A DNA stretch of 64,000 nucleotides from Chaetoceros tenuissimus (taxonomy: Eukaryota; Bacillariophyta; Thalassiosirophyceae; Chaetocerotales; Chaetocerotaceae), in the NCBI GenBank assembly GCA_021927905.1, contig BLLK01000072.1, positions 1 through 64,000 on the forward strand, written 5' to 3'. Under the pieces are notes generated by a model. The model was not told where the DNA came from. It saw nothing but the letters and a program-made list of their open reading frames with translations, and did not search any database. A program made the translations under genes and the position numbers. Each line of letters starts with the position of its first letter. Positions within the stretch are counted from its first letter, which is position 1. Below are positions 9,925 through 21,737 of the stretch, piece after piece.

Positions 9925-12900
9925 CTACCATCCCATCAAGAGTTTGCGTTTCGCTGGAAATTCACTACGACCAAGACCTTTAGTCATAATGTCACTTTTC
10001 TGCAAAGACGTGTCAATTGGCAACAATTTAATCTCATAATCATCTGACTTGAGTTTGGATCGAAACCAATGATACTTGACAGCAAAATGTTTACTCTGAG
10101 GAGTATGACGAGGCATTTCCTTTGAAGCGAGCTTTAAAGCTCCCTCATTATCTTCAAACACTCTAACGACTCGAGACTCTTCAGATCTTGGAATCTTCAA
10201 AGAATCACAGATATCATTGAAAGTATCAATTAAAGGTAACAACTCTCGCATTCCAGTAGACAAAGCAATATATTCTGCCATCATTGTAGAAGTTGCAATC
10301 TCGGTTTGGAGCTTTGAGGACCAACTCACAGGAAGACCAGCTAATGTTACGACGAATCCCGTTCTACTTCTAACGCTAATTGGATCATCGGCTTTCTCGA
10401 CTGACCAAAGACCAAAGACCACAGAAATCAGCATCAGCATAGAGTTCCAGACATAAATCATCATTTGGCTTCAAAATTAGTCCCTTGTCCATAGTACCTT
10501 TCAAATATCTACCAATCCTTTTTACAGCTTTCTCATGCGGTAGTCTAGCACAATTAGTAAATGGAGCAGCTTGATTCACCGCAAAAGTAATATCTGGACG
10601 AGAATTAGAAGACAAATACAGCAGCATACCAATCACAGAAGGATAAGACCAGTGTTCCTTCCTTGGAGGACTGTTCTCTTCCTTTCCAAGACACTTGGTA
10701 GCAGCAGGTTCAGTACGAAGAGTAACGGTCTCATCGTCTAGTCCTAGGGCATCTAGAATACGTTGAATAAGACCAGTTTGAGTAAGTTCAATCCTTCCAT
10801 CGTCATGACGAGTAATATCGATTCCCAAGAAGCCAGCATAATCTTCTTCAACCTCAATAATAAATTTCTCAGTGAAGGTTCCATCATCAAGGCGATAAGA
10901 CTGCTTCATATCTTCGATCAAAGTATCAATAGACTCCATCTTACGACTGAAAAAGATACAATCATCGACATAAGCAATAATCATCACTTCTTCTGATTTG
11001 AATAGGCAAGGATCAAATTGTGAAGGTAATACTCCACGTTGAGTGAGTCCACGCTTCAGGTACTCATAGAATTTCAAAGGAGCATCGCAAGAACCATAGA
11101 GATTTCTCTTCAACTCCAAGACGTATCCTTCAAGTTCAAAACCTTTTGGCATTTCAATAAACGATCCAGGCTCTGCTTTGGCGTGAACGAAAGCAAGTGT
11201 AAAATCAACCTGCTTAGTTTCCAGATTCAGAATACAAGACATAATTAGTAGTAAACGGATAGTACTCCATTGTACCACTGGCGAGTAAGTATCAAAGTAA
11301 TCAACTCCCTCAGTTTGCAGATCCCCTCTTACACAAAGTCTAGCCTTATGCTTTTTTAGGGAACCATCAGGGAATCGTTTGCGCTTGAAAGCCCATGTAC
11401 ATTCAATAATTCGTCGACCCATATCAATAGCCTTTTGACGTGGAACAGCAACAAAAGCATCCATATCAGTAAGTTGATCCATTTCCTTCTTCATCGCTTC
11501 AACAAACTGCTCTCTATCTTCACTATTCATGGCTTCACGATAAGTGGGAGTATCAGCAGCGTTAGCTCTTGCTGCAAAAGCAATAGGATGCAATGGAAAA
11601 GCTAAACAATCTGGATCAGCTGAAAGGACCGACAATGTCTGATGCGCCAAGAAAACTCTAGTATGAGTATTATGTTTTACATTCAGATCATTCTCAATGA
11701 GAAAGACATCAGTAGAATCCATACATTTCATAACGAATGTAACTTGTAGTATGCACATATCGACGACGTCCAGAACAAAGGGACCAGGAGTGGGCAAGTT
11801 AGCAGCATCGAAACTATAACGAGGAATTGGAGCCTCCTCATCATCTGAATCAGAATCACTATCAGTATTATTGTCTCCAACACCATTATTTCCAGCTCTT
11901 TCCTCCTGTGGAGAAGATGATACTGAAGGTGACGGCTGTGAAGGACGGTTTACGGGCTCATTTTGTTCAAAAGTGACTCTGCGAGAACGAGAACGAGTAG
12001 CAGAAGAAGGTACTGAAGTCGGTGGAACAGAAGTAGAAGGAACTTTAGGTTCTCCAATCTTTCTTCTATCAATTTCAAAAAGCATACGCTCCCTCTGTTG
12101 CTTAAGATCATCCCCATCATAAAAATTTTCTCTGGAATACTTAAATAAATCATGGAAAGCAGGAGGTACCGGAACATCATCGTGATTGTAATCGCTAGTA
12201 ACAGTATTAAAGAAGCAATCATAAACACAATGGAATTGTGTAGATATTTTTCCAGTTTTCAAATTTCTGATAAGACCAATGCTAGAAGCATGCTCATCAG
12301 ATCGACCTAAAAATTGACCCATTTTGGAGCGAGGATTCCAACGAGGTATCTTTTTACCATCTTGAATTCTAGGATCCAAAACGTAGGTAGGACATCCGAA
12401 TACTTTGGCTGATGCAAGTTCCGAATGATCGGACTTAGTGTCATAAAATAATTCCTCTGGTGACATCATAGACTTTCCCCGCGGGATCTTGTTATAGAGA
12501 TAAACTGCATATTTGATTGCGAAAGGCCACAGATCCATACTGACCTCTTCTGGCCAATGAATAAGGGCATGGATCATCATTGCACGAGCAGCTTCTGATA
12601 CAGTACGAATACCACGCTCTGCAACACCATTTTGATGATGTGCACCTACACCACAATAATCCATATGTTGAGAGAAAGTTTGGAGATCCTTTTTAAATTC
12701 ATTGCTTTGATAAACACCATTGTCACCACGATATTGATGGATCATTACACCATGTTTGATTGCATCTCTCTCAAAAGCATGTTTGGAGCGAATAGTTTCA
12801 GCTGCACCAAGTGAGACTTGATTAAAAACAGCGAAGAAACCAGAAGCTTCATCGATGAAGACAGTTCCACCAACCTACTTTTCTGATTCCTTTTCCTTTC

Positions 12901-14266
12901 CATATGTGTGTGGAAGCCGACCAGGCAAAGAAGAGACAAACTGATCAGTCGATACACAGGCTCCAGGACGAAGTATTTCACGTTTGAGGGCTCCATCCTT
13001 TTCTTTTCTTATCGATTGCTTAACTACACCTTCATTTTTACGCGTTGCCTTCGCAAGATTAGAAGCTTGACAGAAGCAAATCGCATCTTTGGAAGTAAGA
13101 GCAGTTTTGTCGGCATCATAAACCTTAAGAATATCTTTTCTAATCATATTTTGTATCCAGGCAAGATTGAAATGACCCAAACAGTAGTGCAACTTGAGTA
13201 GAGACTTTTGAGCAGCAGATAAATTCAGGTTGTTCCGCTCCACGACATTAAAAACACACTGTGAAGAAGAATCCATGGACTTCATAAATTGTTGAGTGTA
13301 CGAGGTCGTAGTTGGAATGTAATTGGTTGATCTATAGTTGAAAGTGATGGTTCCTCCACCAAGTGAAGAAGGCAATGTAAATCTGCATCCATCATCATCC
13401 AAAGTAAAAGAGCATCCTTCTCCCCTGTGTTCTTCCTGATATTTGCAAACAGAAAGAATCCTTAGCTGAGCAGTTGGTACATAAAGAGCTTCAGTAAGAA
13501 TTTCGCGACGGTAACCAGTGTCTGTATAGACGATACATTTCATGGTTCCAGTTCCTAGCACCTGTTCTGGACTTGTAGAAATACCAGAAATTGTACGCTT
13601 ATTTGGCTGAATAGGTGTAAAATTGATGAAATCCTCCTTATGAGGAGAAAGAGAAACTGAAGCACCTGAATCAAAGAGGATAGGATCACCAGAGTCTGAG
13701 ATTTTAAATTGATAGACACTTTGAAAGCGAAATTCACTTCGACATTGTTGAATAGAGCTAGCATCAATGTAACCAGGAACGACAAAAGAAGTCATAGGCC
13801 GGTAAAAGGTCGATGCAGTAAATCCAAATATCTTGGAAGCAAAAGAAGATTCACTGCCAATAGTGAAATCCAAAAGCTCTGGGTGATTTGTACTCATTTC
13901 CTCCCAAATATTGGGAAGAACGGAAAGGTGAAGATATTTCCAATACGGAAAGTAAGTAGTACCTTCACTCTCCCAGTCATCAGCAGGCTTCTCTTCGTCC
14001 TTCTTGCGAACATACTTGCAATGGAAAGATCTTCTGAAGAAAGGAAGCCTGGGTCGACGAACTTTTCTATGTTTCATCTTTTTCGGTTTGGAACGATAAC
14101 GTTGAAAATTAGAGACATTACGCAATTCAGCAGCTGCCAAGCCTATACCTTTGATGAAACTGATCCATAGGAGTAACCAGTAAAGATAAGCAAAGCTTGA
14201 CAAGTAGAAAACTCTAGACCCATTCATGAAGTATCCAAGTGAATAGCATCCAATTGAAGTAAGCAA
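9925..14266 (-). other. Copia pol region: protease, integrase, reverse transcriptase, RNase H
   Basis: In coding order there is an aspartic protease with FDSGASVSLSP (about 13.66 kb). Integrase follows with its zinc-binding HYCLGHFNLAWI box (about 13.18 kb) and core further on. Reverse transcriptase has the copia start MKKEMDQLTDMDAFVAVPR (about 11.45 kb), LYGSCDAP and the catalytic YVDD box (about 10.97 kb). RNase H has LELYADADFCG (about 10.43 kb), FEDNEGALKLA and the C-terminal KSDIMTKGLG (about 9.97 kb). Protease-integrase-RT-RNase H order is diagnostic of Ty1/copia. The region looks close to whole. Confidence 0.9.
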
Positions 14267-14504
14267 AAGGTAACGGGCAAAGAATTAGAGGAATTTGAAC
14301 TTCATAATCCTCCCAAGAATCTTCTCCAATAGCATAGTACGGATTGTAGATCGTATAAATGATGGACAACCACGTACGGACCGAATCAAAATAAGTAGTA
14401 ACCACTGGCTTGAAGAGACATAAAGTAAAAGCAAAGCACAGTAGCTGTATTTCAAACGTAGCTCCCAGACTCTCCCTGTCTGGACCGATGACTTTAAAAT
14501 ACAC
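14140..14504 (-). other. Hydrophobic coding segment between gag and pol
   Basis: Translation of this stretch gives several membrane-like runs (FEIQLLCFAFTLCLF, IPLILCPLPFAYF, and FAYLYWLLLWISF close to the start of pol). Copia elements usually pass straight from nucleocapsid to protease, so a membrane-like part here is unusual. It may be a leader of the polyprotein or a small separate protein. Whether it is translated is unknown. Confidence 0.5.
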
Positions 14505-14566
14505 TTGTAATGCGAAATAAACGCATATAAGAGAGGCTATATCTAAACCAAGTGAATCTAGACAGC

Positions 14567-16309
14567 CTAAGAAAAATTTGCACCAGGAATGATACGAGTA
14601 GCAATGGTAACACGATCGCCAGTTGGATTGGTATCAGTAGCACCTGCAGTATTAGCTGTATCACCATTGGAAGAAGAAGACTGATTGGAAGAATCATTTC
14701 CACCATTTCCTCCTCCTCCAGAAGGAATCTTCTCCCATTTGCCAAGTTGTCCATTCCATTTACATTTTTCATGAGAACCAATAACTTTTTCATGCTCCTC
14801 ACCTGCCTTAGGTGGCTGACGAAGTTCCTTTGGAGTATTCTCATTCTTAGGAGTGGTCTGTTTCTTTTGAGAATCATCAGTAGGATTTCCTCCTTTACCA
14901 CGACCTCCATTACCACGACCTCTACCGCCGCGATTACGGGTTCCTCTGCCTCTACCACCTGTTCTTTCTTCTCTTTTAGCTTGGAGAATTTCAGAATAAC
15001 GACGAATGGTATCATCATCACGAGGCTTGTCACAGTTTGGGACAGTATGACCTAGCTTTCCACAATTGAAGCAAATGGTTTCCTTCTTCCCTTCATTCAC
15101 ATTGAAAGAAGAATCCTGACCTTTAGTAACAGACTTGGCAACCCATTCACCTCTATCCAAAAGATCTAAATACTTGGCTTCGAATTGAGATAAGAGTTGC
15201 TTGTAGCAAATTATAAGCTTCTGTACAGCATTGGAGAAAAGATGATCCAGCTCTAGCTTTCTCTCAATACCTTGAACAAATTGAACAAACTCATCTGTAG
15301 AGCAATCTTGAAAGGTCCTAAACAAGAACAAGTGAAGATCGCTTGGTGTACTATTGTGAGCATCGAGAATCTTGACGACAGCACGAATATATTGTCCAGC
15401 TTTTTGTACATCCTCCCCATCAATTTGCTTCAAGCGTAGCTTTTCAAGTTTATCGAGGAGAGTACGAAGGGCCTTTTCGGATGTAGAGATAATCAGTTTA
15501 TTCAACCAATATAAGTAAATTGGTCCACTGACTAAGTCCTCCGGAATATTTTCAACACATTCCTTTAATTTTGGCTTGAGTTCCTCATCGCAAGAATTGA
15601 GAATCTTTTCACCAGACCAGGCTGCATTTTCTACATGGTAAGTTTTTGGAGATTTTCTGATATAGAATTTCATTGCCATAAGAACGGATTCTTCCTTGAG
15701 GGTGCCAATTCCGTCTAACATATTTGTGAAAGACATAGTGTTTGGCTTCCCATCTGCATCGAAAGAATGTGGAATGAGAAAGACACCCTGCATATCAGCT
15801 TGAATAATGGAGCGCTTAAGTTCCTGGAGAAGAGTACGTACGTGATGCGTTCCCTTCAAAGACTCCAGATCAGAGTCGATAGAAACAGGTCTGATGACAG
15901 TGAATGGATCAGAGATACCTTTCTTGCAATTATCCTTCATTCTGTACCATGCCTTCATATCTGAGGCTTTCAAAGTATCTCTATTCTCCTTTGGATACTC
16001 CTTTGAAGCTTGAGAAATATCCTCAACGGTACGATCAGTAGCGAGAACATCCTCTTGGACTCCAAGGAATAAGTGTACTGGGTTTGGTGCTGACATGTTA
16101 GTGTTCTCAAAATCAGAAGGGTCTTGATCTGGATTATTATCTTCTTGTTCCTGTTCTGAGTTGTCTCCTTCAATTGGTGATTCAATATGTACGTTTTCAG
16201 CAAATTGGTTTGCTAAGGCTTCAATTTCTGGATCGGCTTCAGCTGCAAAGTCTTCAATTAGGTTTATAGGGATCTGTGCTTGATCTCTGTTCTGATCCTG
16301 ATCCATCAA
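14567..16309 (-). CDS. Copia Gag (capsid/nucleocapsid), 580 residues
   Basis: It starts at an ATG 110 bp inside the 5' LTR. It has an acidic N-terminal 90 residues and a helical body in the usual place of a copia capsid (RTLLDKLEKLRLKQIDGEDV, FLFRTFQDCSTDEFVQFVQG). A zinc knuckle CFNCGKLGHTVPNC (CX2CX4HX4C) lies near residue 415. An Arg/Gly-rich tail (GRGRGTRNRGGRGRG) follows, then a Gly/Asn/Ser-rich end. Gag packages the element RNA in cytoplasmic particles. It is in the first position behind the LTR, upstream of pol. Confidence 0.9.
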   Translation of the reverse strand: MMDQDQNRDQAQIPINLIEDFAAEADPEIEALANQFAENVHIESPIEGDNSEQEQEDNNPDQDPSDFENTNMSAPNPVHLFLGVQEDVLATDRTVEDISQASKEYPKENRDTLKASDMKAWYRMKDNCKKGISDPFTVIRPVSIDSDLESLKGTHHVRTLLQELKRSIIQADMQGVFLIPHSFDADGKPNTMSFTNMLDGIGTLKEESVLMAMKFYIRKSPKTYHVENAAWSGEKILNSCDEELKPKLKECVENIPEDLVSGPIYLYWLNKLIISTSEKALRTLLDKLEKLRLKQIDGEDVQKAGQYIRAVVKILDAHNSTPSDLHLFLFRTFQDCSTDEFVQFVQGIERKLELDHLFSNAVQKLIICYKQLLSQFEAKYLDLLDRGEWVAKSVTKGQDSSFNVNEGKKETICFNCGKLGHTVPNCDKPRDDDTIRRYSEILQAKREERTGGRGRGTRNRGGRGRGNGGRGKGGNPTDDSQKKQTTPKNENTPKELRQPPKAGEEHEKVIGSHEKCKWNGQLGKWEKIPSGGGGNGGNDSSNQSSSSNGDTANTAGATDTNPTGDRVTIATRIIPGANFS

Positions 16310-16394
16310 GTTTTCTCAAATATCATGTAGAATGTGTCTTCCTACCAATACCAGAGATACGTACAGTCAGAATATGAATAAAAATCAAAGTTTT

Positions 16395-16416
16395 GGAAGC
16401 GTTCGGGCTCATAACC
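16395..16416 (-). other. Primer binding site, initiator-Met half-tRNA type
   Basis: The minus strand begins GGTTATGAGCCCGAACGC directly after the LTR. Its complement, plus strand GGAAGCGT then GGGCTCATAACC, reads like the D-arm/anticodon arm of eukaryotic initiator tRNA-Met with its CAU anticodon. Drosophila copia is known to prime from an internal half of the same tRNA. The tRNA of this organism was not available to compare. Confidence 0.75.
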
Positions 16417-16619
16417 AGTTGTTATGTAGTGAAGATCAGAAGATACTAATCAATTCAATATTATATATGTTATTCCTAAGTGTTGTTGTTGTTGTTTGAT
16501 GTGATTGAGAAGGGTATTCACTATTTCGTATCTTTATTCTTCAACCATCATTTCCTAATCTAAAGTGGATATTGACCGCTATTAACCTGTAAACGCGCTA
16601 ATGTCAACATACATTAACT
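16417..16619 (-). repeat. 5' LTR of the copia element
   Basis: Identical 203 bp partner of 9650-9852. It is expected to carry the promoter for the minus-strand transcript. It directly abuts the primer binding site at 16416. Confidence 0.95.
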
Positions 16620-16624
16620 GCTTT

Positions 16625-17260
16625 GTCAAATTTACTTGAGGCTACTAACGATGTGAATCAATGGGAGAGCAAGGGTTGCTAGATGGACTTGAAGTATTTT
16701 TCTTTACAGATAATTTGACTGCAGATGCAGTGTTCTATAATGGAAATTCAAATAATGAGGCATTCTTCCAGTTGGTTCTTCACTTGCACAAGTTGGAGAT
16801 GGTCTACAGTTGTAAGAGTCACTTTATTCACTGTTCCGGAGAGAGAATGATTGCTCAAGGTACTGATGGATTGTCGCAAGGAAACTTAACTGCGGGGATC
16901 ATGGCGGGAAATACTATGACCTCCTTCATACCTATTCACCGCAATGCTTATGAAAGATGTAAACTACTCAAACCCTGGTTACTATCATGGCTGGGGGAAG
17001 AGACTGAGTTTCTAGAGCCGATGGACTGGAGTGTGGTGAAAGGCAAATTTGAAAGAAACATTGATGGAATGAAGGCACCTGTAGTGAAGTTTGGTTCTTT
17101 TGTTTGGTGCCCTCCTGTGTTTTTGGCAGAAGTGGCGGTGGAAGAATTGAGAAAAGCTAGACATAAGTGGACTGGTTCCCGTCATCTATTTGACCTATTT
17201 CAAACAGCTTTTGAAAGCTGCAGACTTAGTGATCTCTCTCCCAATTGGACACCCTGCTTG
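16625..17260 (+). other. Rest of RNase H and linker (DIRS-like copy A)
   Basis: The RNase H text resumes right after the copia, with FFFTDNLTADAVFYNGNS and then GTDGLSQG, parallel to LFTDNSTAEAAFYKGSS and GADGLSRG at 61.7-61.9 kb. The following text (FVWCPPVFLAEVAVEELRKARHKW) matches the C-terminal part of the same protein in the 56.6 kb element. Confidence 0.85.
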
Positions 17261-17299
17261 GCCTGAAGAAATGTTTTTCCTTTTCTTAAATACAGACTT

Positions 17300-18790
17300 T
17301 GGCAGCTCAAAGGTTCAGAAGGATTGCTTTCTTTGGGAAGGGAATTGCTATGCATGTGGAAAGAAAACTCGTGGACCAACTGACATCTTCTGCGGAAACT
17401 TTGGAACTTGGAGAAAACACTTCTTGGTTTGCCGCAAGAGCTGGCATCTAAAATGTTACAAGGCGATGGAGATGAAGTTCTACATCAACGAGCCAGAAAA
17501 CAAAGAAGGAGTGATTTGGAAGAAGAAGAAGGATGTGAACAGATTCCTCACAGCAAGAAGAGGTGATTTGATCAGCTTTCCTTTTCAATGTGATTTCTGT
17601 TTGGGGGGTCAATCCTACTGGAAAAGAAGTCTCAGCTTACAGTCAACAGCACAAGGTGCTGATGAGTTACATTCGCAGATTGAATCTGGACATGATGTGG
17701 TCCAAGGAACCTAGCACGGTCTCGTCAACATTGAATAATCTAGTCAAAGCAAGAAAGAATAGTGCTAGATTGGGTTTGGATCCTGTAGTAATTCCTCAAG
17801 GTCCGTGGGAAGTCAATGACAATGTGGGTATGCAAATCGCCATTGAAATCTTGATTCAGTCACAAGGAAAAGGAAAAAATGCAACAGGTTATCAGCAGTT
17901 TGATTCTATCCGAAAGATAAGATCCAGCTATGCAAATGCTATGCATGGTAGTGCAGTCGGAGCTATTGATACCAAACTAAAAACTAACCGTGGAGTGTCC
18001 TTTGGATTTGTTGCAGGTCCGAATGAATCTGTACTGTTTGAAATGTTCATGCTTGGTCTAAGAAAGAGAATGGGAAAAGTAACTTGTCAAAACTTGGGTA
18101 TTTCTTTTGAAGTGTTGTCAAAACTACTAGAATTTTACAATGAAGAATTGGCTAGTGAAGACATCACGAAAGAAAGATTCCGCGAGGTCATTGTATGCTG
18201 GTGCATTAAGAGATAATGAGGTATTCTTTATGGAAAGGTCAGAGTTTGTGAGAAAGAGGAATGTTGGAGTATCCAAGGATGGAGCGAATGAACACATTGT
18301 AGTACCTCTGATGGGACGGTTTAAAGGAGAACTGGGTGAAAGGAATTTAATACTTGTGTTTGTTCGTTCCTCTAAATCTGGATTGGCAATAGGAAGATGG
18401 ATCTCACAACTATCTGACTTGTTGCTTCAGGAAGGGAAACACATCGGCGTGGGTCCAGCATTATGCCATGAGGATGGTACTCTGTATAACTCAGTTGAAT
18501 TGAATGGTGAATTAGAGTCAATGCTACTCCAAGTTCAAGACGAGTCACCGGAACTAATCGATCCGAAGATTGATGTAAGAGCAAAGTTCAGTATCAATCG
18601 CTCTTTTCAAAGAGGAGCTACTACAAGAGTCAGAGAGAATGGGATAGATAAACAGAGCTTGGAAATGAACAACAGATGGAGAAAACTCCAAAATGCTGGC
18701 GGCAGTTCGTTGACTCTATCTATGACTGATTTGTATCTTGAAATTTCTCAAACATTGGACTCACGCTTAAAGTTCTCTCAGTATATCTAA
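17300..18790 (+). other. Tyrosine-recombinase-like region (DIRS-like copy A)
   Basis: It contains a Cys-rich segment (CYACGKKT... CGNFG) followed by a recombinase-like domain with FDSIRKIRSSYANAMHGS. The C-terminal box NRSFQRGATTR comes before NNRWRKL and LYLEI. The same boxes occur in the intact-looking copy at 62.4-63.9 kb, so this is one lineage of recombinase. Fossil copy. Confidence 0.8.
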
Positions 18791-19439
18791 TTTACAGGTG
18801 GTTCAGTTAGTTACACTGCTCATCTATGAAAGGTTAATGTTCCTATTGCAACAGCATCTCGCTTCTCTAAGGCTTTGGAACTATCGGGTTTCTCGTTAGT
18901 AAATGGCATTGGAAGCTAGTGAGTGAGTCCGACCTGATAGTCCTGTCTAAATTGGATATCTTAGTAATAAGGGGGGTTTTGTGCTTTGATGAAGACATGG
19001 CTTCATCTACCGCTTTACTATTGCTGTTCTAAACCAAACTATCCTTGATAGCTTTGGAGGGGCACATTGAGAAGGTAAAAGAATAGATGGAGGGGAAGTG
19101 GATAGTGTAATCCATGCTTGACCAACACCTCTATTTCTAAGAAATGTTTATAAGGTTTAATCACCTTAAACACCTAGGATCATACCCGGAGTTAAAGTTT
19201 TGCCTTCTCCCTTAGTATTCAGCCGTAGATCAATGTCAGAGCCTTTTATCTCAGTATACCCCTGAGTTACTAGCCAACTGATGATCCTGGTTAATATTTC
19301 TTTCCGGGATCAACTTTAGGCTAGGAGGGTGAGCCTACTCACCCCCTGCTATATAGAGGTTTACCACTTGTTGGACTATCCTATTTTGGAACCAAAGACT
19401 TTGATTAGTTGAGTAATACGTAATCCTGAACTACTGCAT
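18791..19439. other. No gene recognised between DIRS-like copy A and the second copia remnant
   Basis: It probably contains the 3' non-coding part of the DIRS-like copy and decayed upstream coding of the next copia. I could not align it to either. No LTR or terminal repeat is seen. Confidence 0.4.
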
Positions 19440-21135
19440 TTATCTTTAGTAGCTACTCTGATTGAGAAGGAAATGTCAAATGTTCGTATAGCCTTTGACA
19501 AGTTGGAAGGTATCACTGAAGAAGAAATGAGATCGGGTAAGATCAAACCAGGCTTTAAATTCTGCGATACTCACATGATTTTTGATATCAAAATGGACGG
19601 AAAGTTTACTAGAAAGGCAAGGTTAGTTGCTGACGGTCATAAGACCAATGCACCAGCATCTATCACATACTTGAGTGTTGTCTCCAGAGATAGTGTTAGG
19701 ATATGCTTGATGGCAGCATCATTGAATGGACTAAATGTATTTGCTTGCGATATTGGTAATGCTTACTTGAACGCAAACTGTCGTGAGAAGTTTTGGACAA
19801 TAGCTGGTCCTGAGTTTGGAAGTGAGAAGGGTTCTGTAATGATAATCGCAAGGGAATTGTATGGATTGAAGTCCTCAGGAGCTGCATGGAGGGCAAAGCT
19901 CGCTGAGACTATGTCTGAAATTGGATACTTCCCATCTCAAGCTGACCCAGATGTTTGGCTGAAGGCTGCAAATAAGAAGGATGGTACTCCTTACTATAAG
20001 TATATGCTTGTATATGTTGATGATATCTTACATATTGCCGAAGATCCAAAGGAGGATATGGCACTTATCAATTCTATTTATAGGTTGAAGGAAAGTGTGG
20101 GTCCGCCTGATAGGTATTTAGGTGGTTCCATGGAACGAGTACAATTACAAGATGGTTCTGTAGCCTGGAGCATGAATTGTGTAGAATATCTACAAGGTGC
20201 AATATCAAATGTTGATAACTATCTCAATGAATGTGGCTCTGCTCTTAAGAATTACGGCAAGAGGCCTTATCCGTCGTCTTATTGCCCTGAAATGGATGTA
20301 ACTCTTGAACTGGATGCTGAGTCAATGAACAGATATCAGCAATACATTGGTGTCTTACGATGGACCATTGAACTTGGTAGGATCAATGTGAATACTGAAG
20401 TAAGTTGTCTATCACAGAATTTGGCAAGTCCAAGAGAGGGACATATGCATGCAGTGTATAAGATATTCAGGTATCTCCAGAAGAATCTATCCAGTAATCC
20501 AGGTCGAATGGTATTCAATGGTGCCTATCTGGAGACTGATCCAAAGTTGTTTGCTAACTCTGTTACTGATCCAGACGAGTGGAATGATTTCTATCCAGAG
20601 GCGGCTGAGAAGTTACCTGCGAAGAAGGTAGTACCTTTGGGGTAATCCTGTCATTGTTAGAGCATATGTTGATGCAAATCATGCTGGGAATCTGAAGAAC
20701 AGGAGAACACATTCAGGTATCCTTATATATGTGAACAATGCTCCTATTATATGGTATAGTAAGAGACAGAATACTGTTGAATCATTGAGTTTCGGATCGG
20801 AGTATATTGCTTTGAGAATTTGTACTGAGATGATAGAGGCTTTGAGGTACAAGTTGCGTTGTTTCGGAATACCAATTGATGGTCCAGCCGAGGTATACTG
20901 TGATAACCAGTCAGTGGTCACAAACTCTAGCATCCCTTCATCTGTGTTGAACAAGAGGCATAATGCTATTTGTTATCATAGAGTGAGAGAGGCGCAGGCT
21001 GCCGGGACTATTAAAGTTGGGTGGATTATGGGTGAGTATAACCTTGCGGAGACAACAATGGCAGGTGACTTGAAGCATAGACTTGTTCATAATATCTTTA
21101 ATAATGATGCGGAACCTTTGGAGGTGAAAACGTAG
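19440..21135 (+). mobile_element. Second Ty1/copia remnant (reverse transcriptase and RNase H only)
   Basis: Copia reverse transcriptase text is present: FDIKMDGKFTRKARLVADGH, FACDIGNAYLNA, LYGLKSSGAAWRAKL and the catalytic box MLVYVDDILH (about 20.0 kb). RNase H follows with IIWYSKRQNTVESLSFGSEY (about 20.75 kb) and VYCDNQSVV. Its sequence differs strongly from the 9.6-16.6 kb copia, so it is a different family. Gag, protease and integrase are not visible and no LTR pair was found. It is a broken, older copy with several breaks. Confidence 0.9.
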
Positions 21136-21737
21136 GTTCTTCCTTCATGGAATACCTCCTGGTGTAGCGTGGAAACCAGGTTCGGGGTACAGTGATAACA
21201 AGTTCAGAACAATGCTGGTATGAACTTGCGGGGACTAGACGAATATCACTGTGGAGAATCATATTTGCATATGACGTAATGATGCATGTCATATCCCTGT
21301 TGGAGTAAGGGATTTCAACAAGCGTTTTGTGATGAGCAAAGAGCTCACCGTTTACTAATGTACAGATGTAACCATAAGTTTTCTTATTCAAGTTTCAATA
21401 CAAACAATTCCTCTACATTACTAATTGTACCATATCAAGGTGAGCACACCAATATTAGCATATCGTCCTCAGTGTGGCACTATCCAATTGTTTCTGGAGA
21501 AGATTGTGAATACTGACAGCCCAGTCAAATCATTCTGAGGAAGGATCTGTGCATAATATAGATATATTGTAAATTAAAATGCATTGGCTCATGGTATCTT
21601 GTTGATTGAATCAACATCGAAGAACGATTCCATGAGTTCAATTGCTTTTGTTTGTGTCATGGCCTCTCTTGCGTACTACGTTAAACATTTTTCAGTGACA
21701 ATTTTCGATGACTTTTGTCATTAAGCTAAAATCATAT
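21136..21737. other. No gene recognised
   Basis: This follows the copia remnant. It may include its 3' non-coding part. No LTR twin was found in the window. Confidence 0.4.

Larger units (their letters stand above)
9650..16619 (-). mobile_element. Ty1/copia LTR retrotransposon (CoDi-like), young, near whole
   Basis: Two LTRs of 203 bp (9650-9852 and 16417-16619) read identically. They are flanked by a 5-bp duplication GCTTT (9645-9649, 16620-16624). The coding strand is minus, with gag at the 16.3 kb end, then protease, integrase, reverse transcriptase and RNase H towards 9.9 kb, the copia order. LTR ends are the noncanonical pair AGTT...AACT. Identical LTRs mean a recent insertion. The element looks near whole with at most a few breaks. 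It sits in the RNase H region of an older DIRS-like element. Confidence 0.95.
7553..18790 (+). mobile_element. Old DIRS-like (tyrosine-recombinase) retroelement, broken, split by a copia insertion
   Basis: Two stretches (7.55-9.65 and 16.62-18.79 kb) carry the same parts, in the same order, as the fuller element at 56.6-64 kb. These are a short capsid-like N-terminal region, a reverse transcriptase with RNase H, and a tyrosine-recombinase-like region. The copy is clearly degraded, with several breaks and internal loss. It is cut at 9649/16620 by the copia element, whose 5-bp target duplication GCTTT is present on both sides. It is older than that copia. No terminal repeats were recognised. 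Confidence 0.85.

Noticed and set aside
14552-15055. Plus-strand Ser/Thr/Ile-rich frame opposite copia gag
   Set aside because: It is the antisense shadow of the Arg/Gly-rich gag tail; the gag frame has a zinc knuckle.
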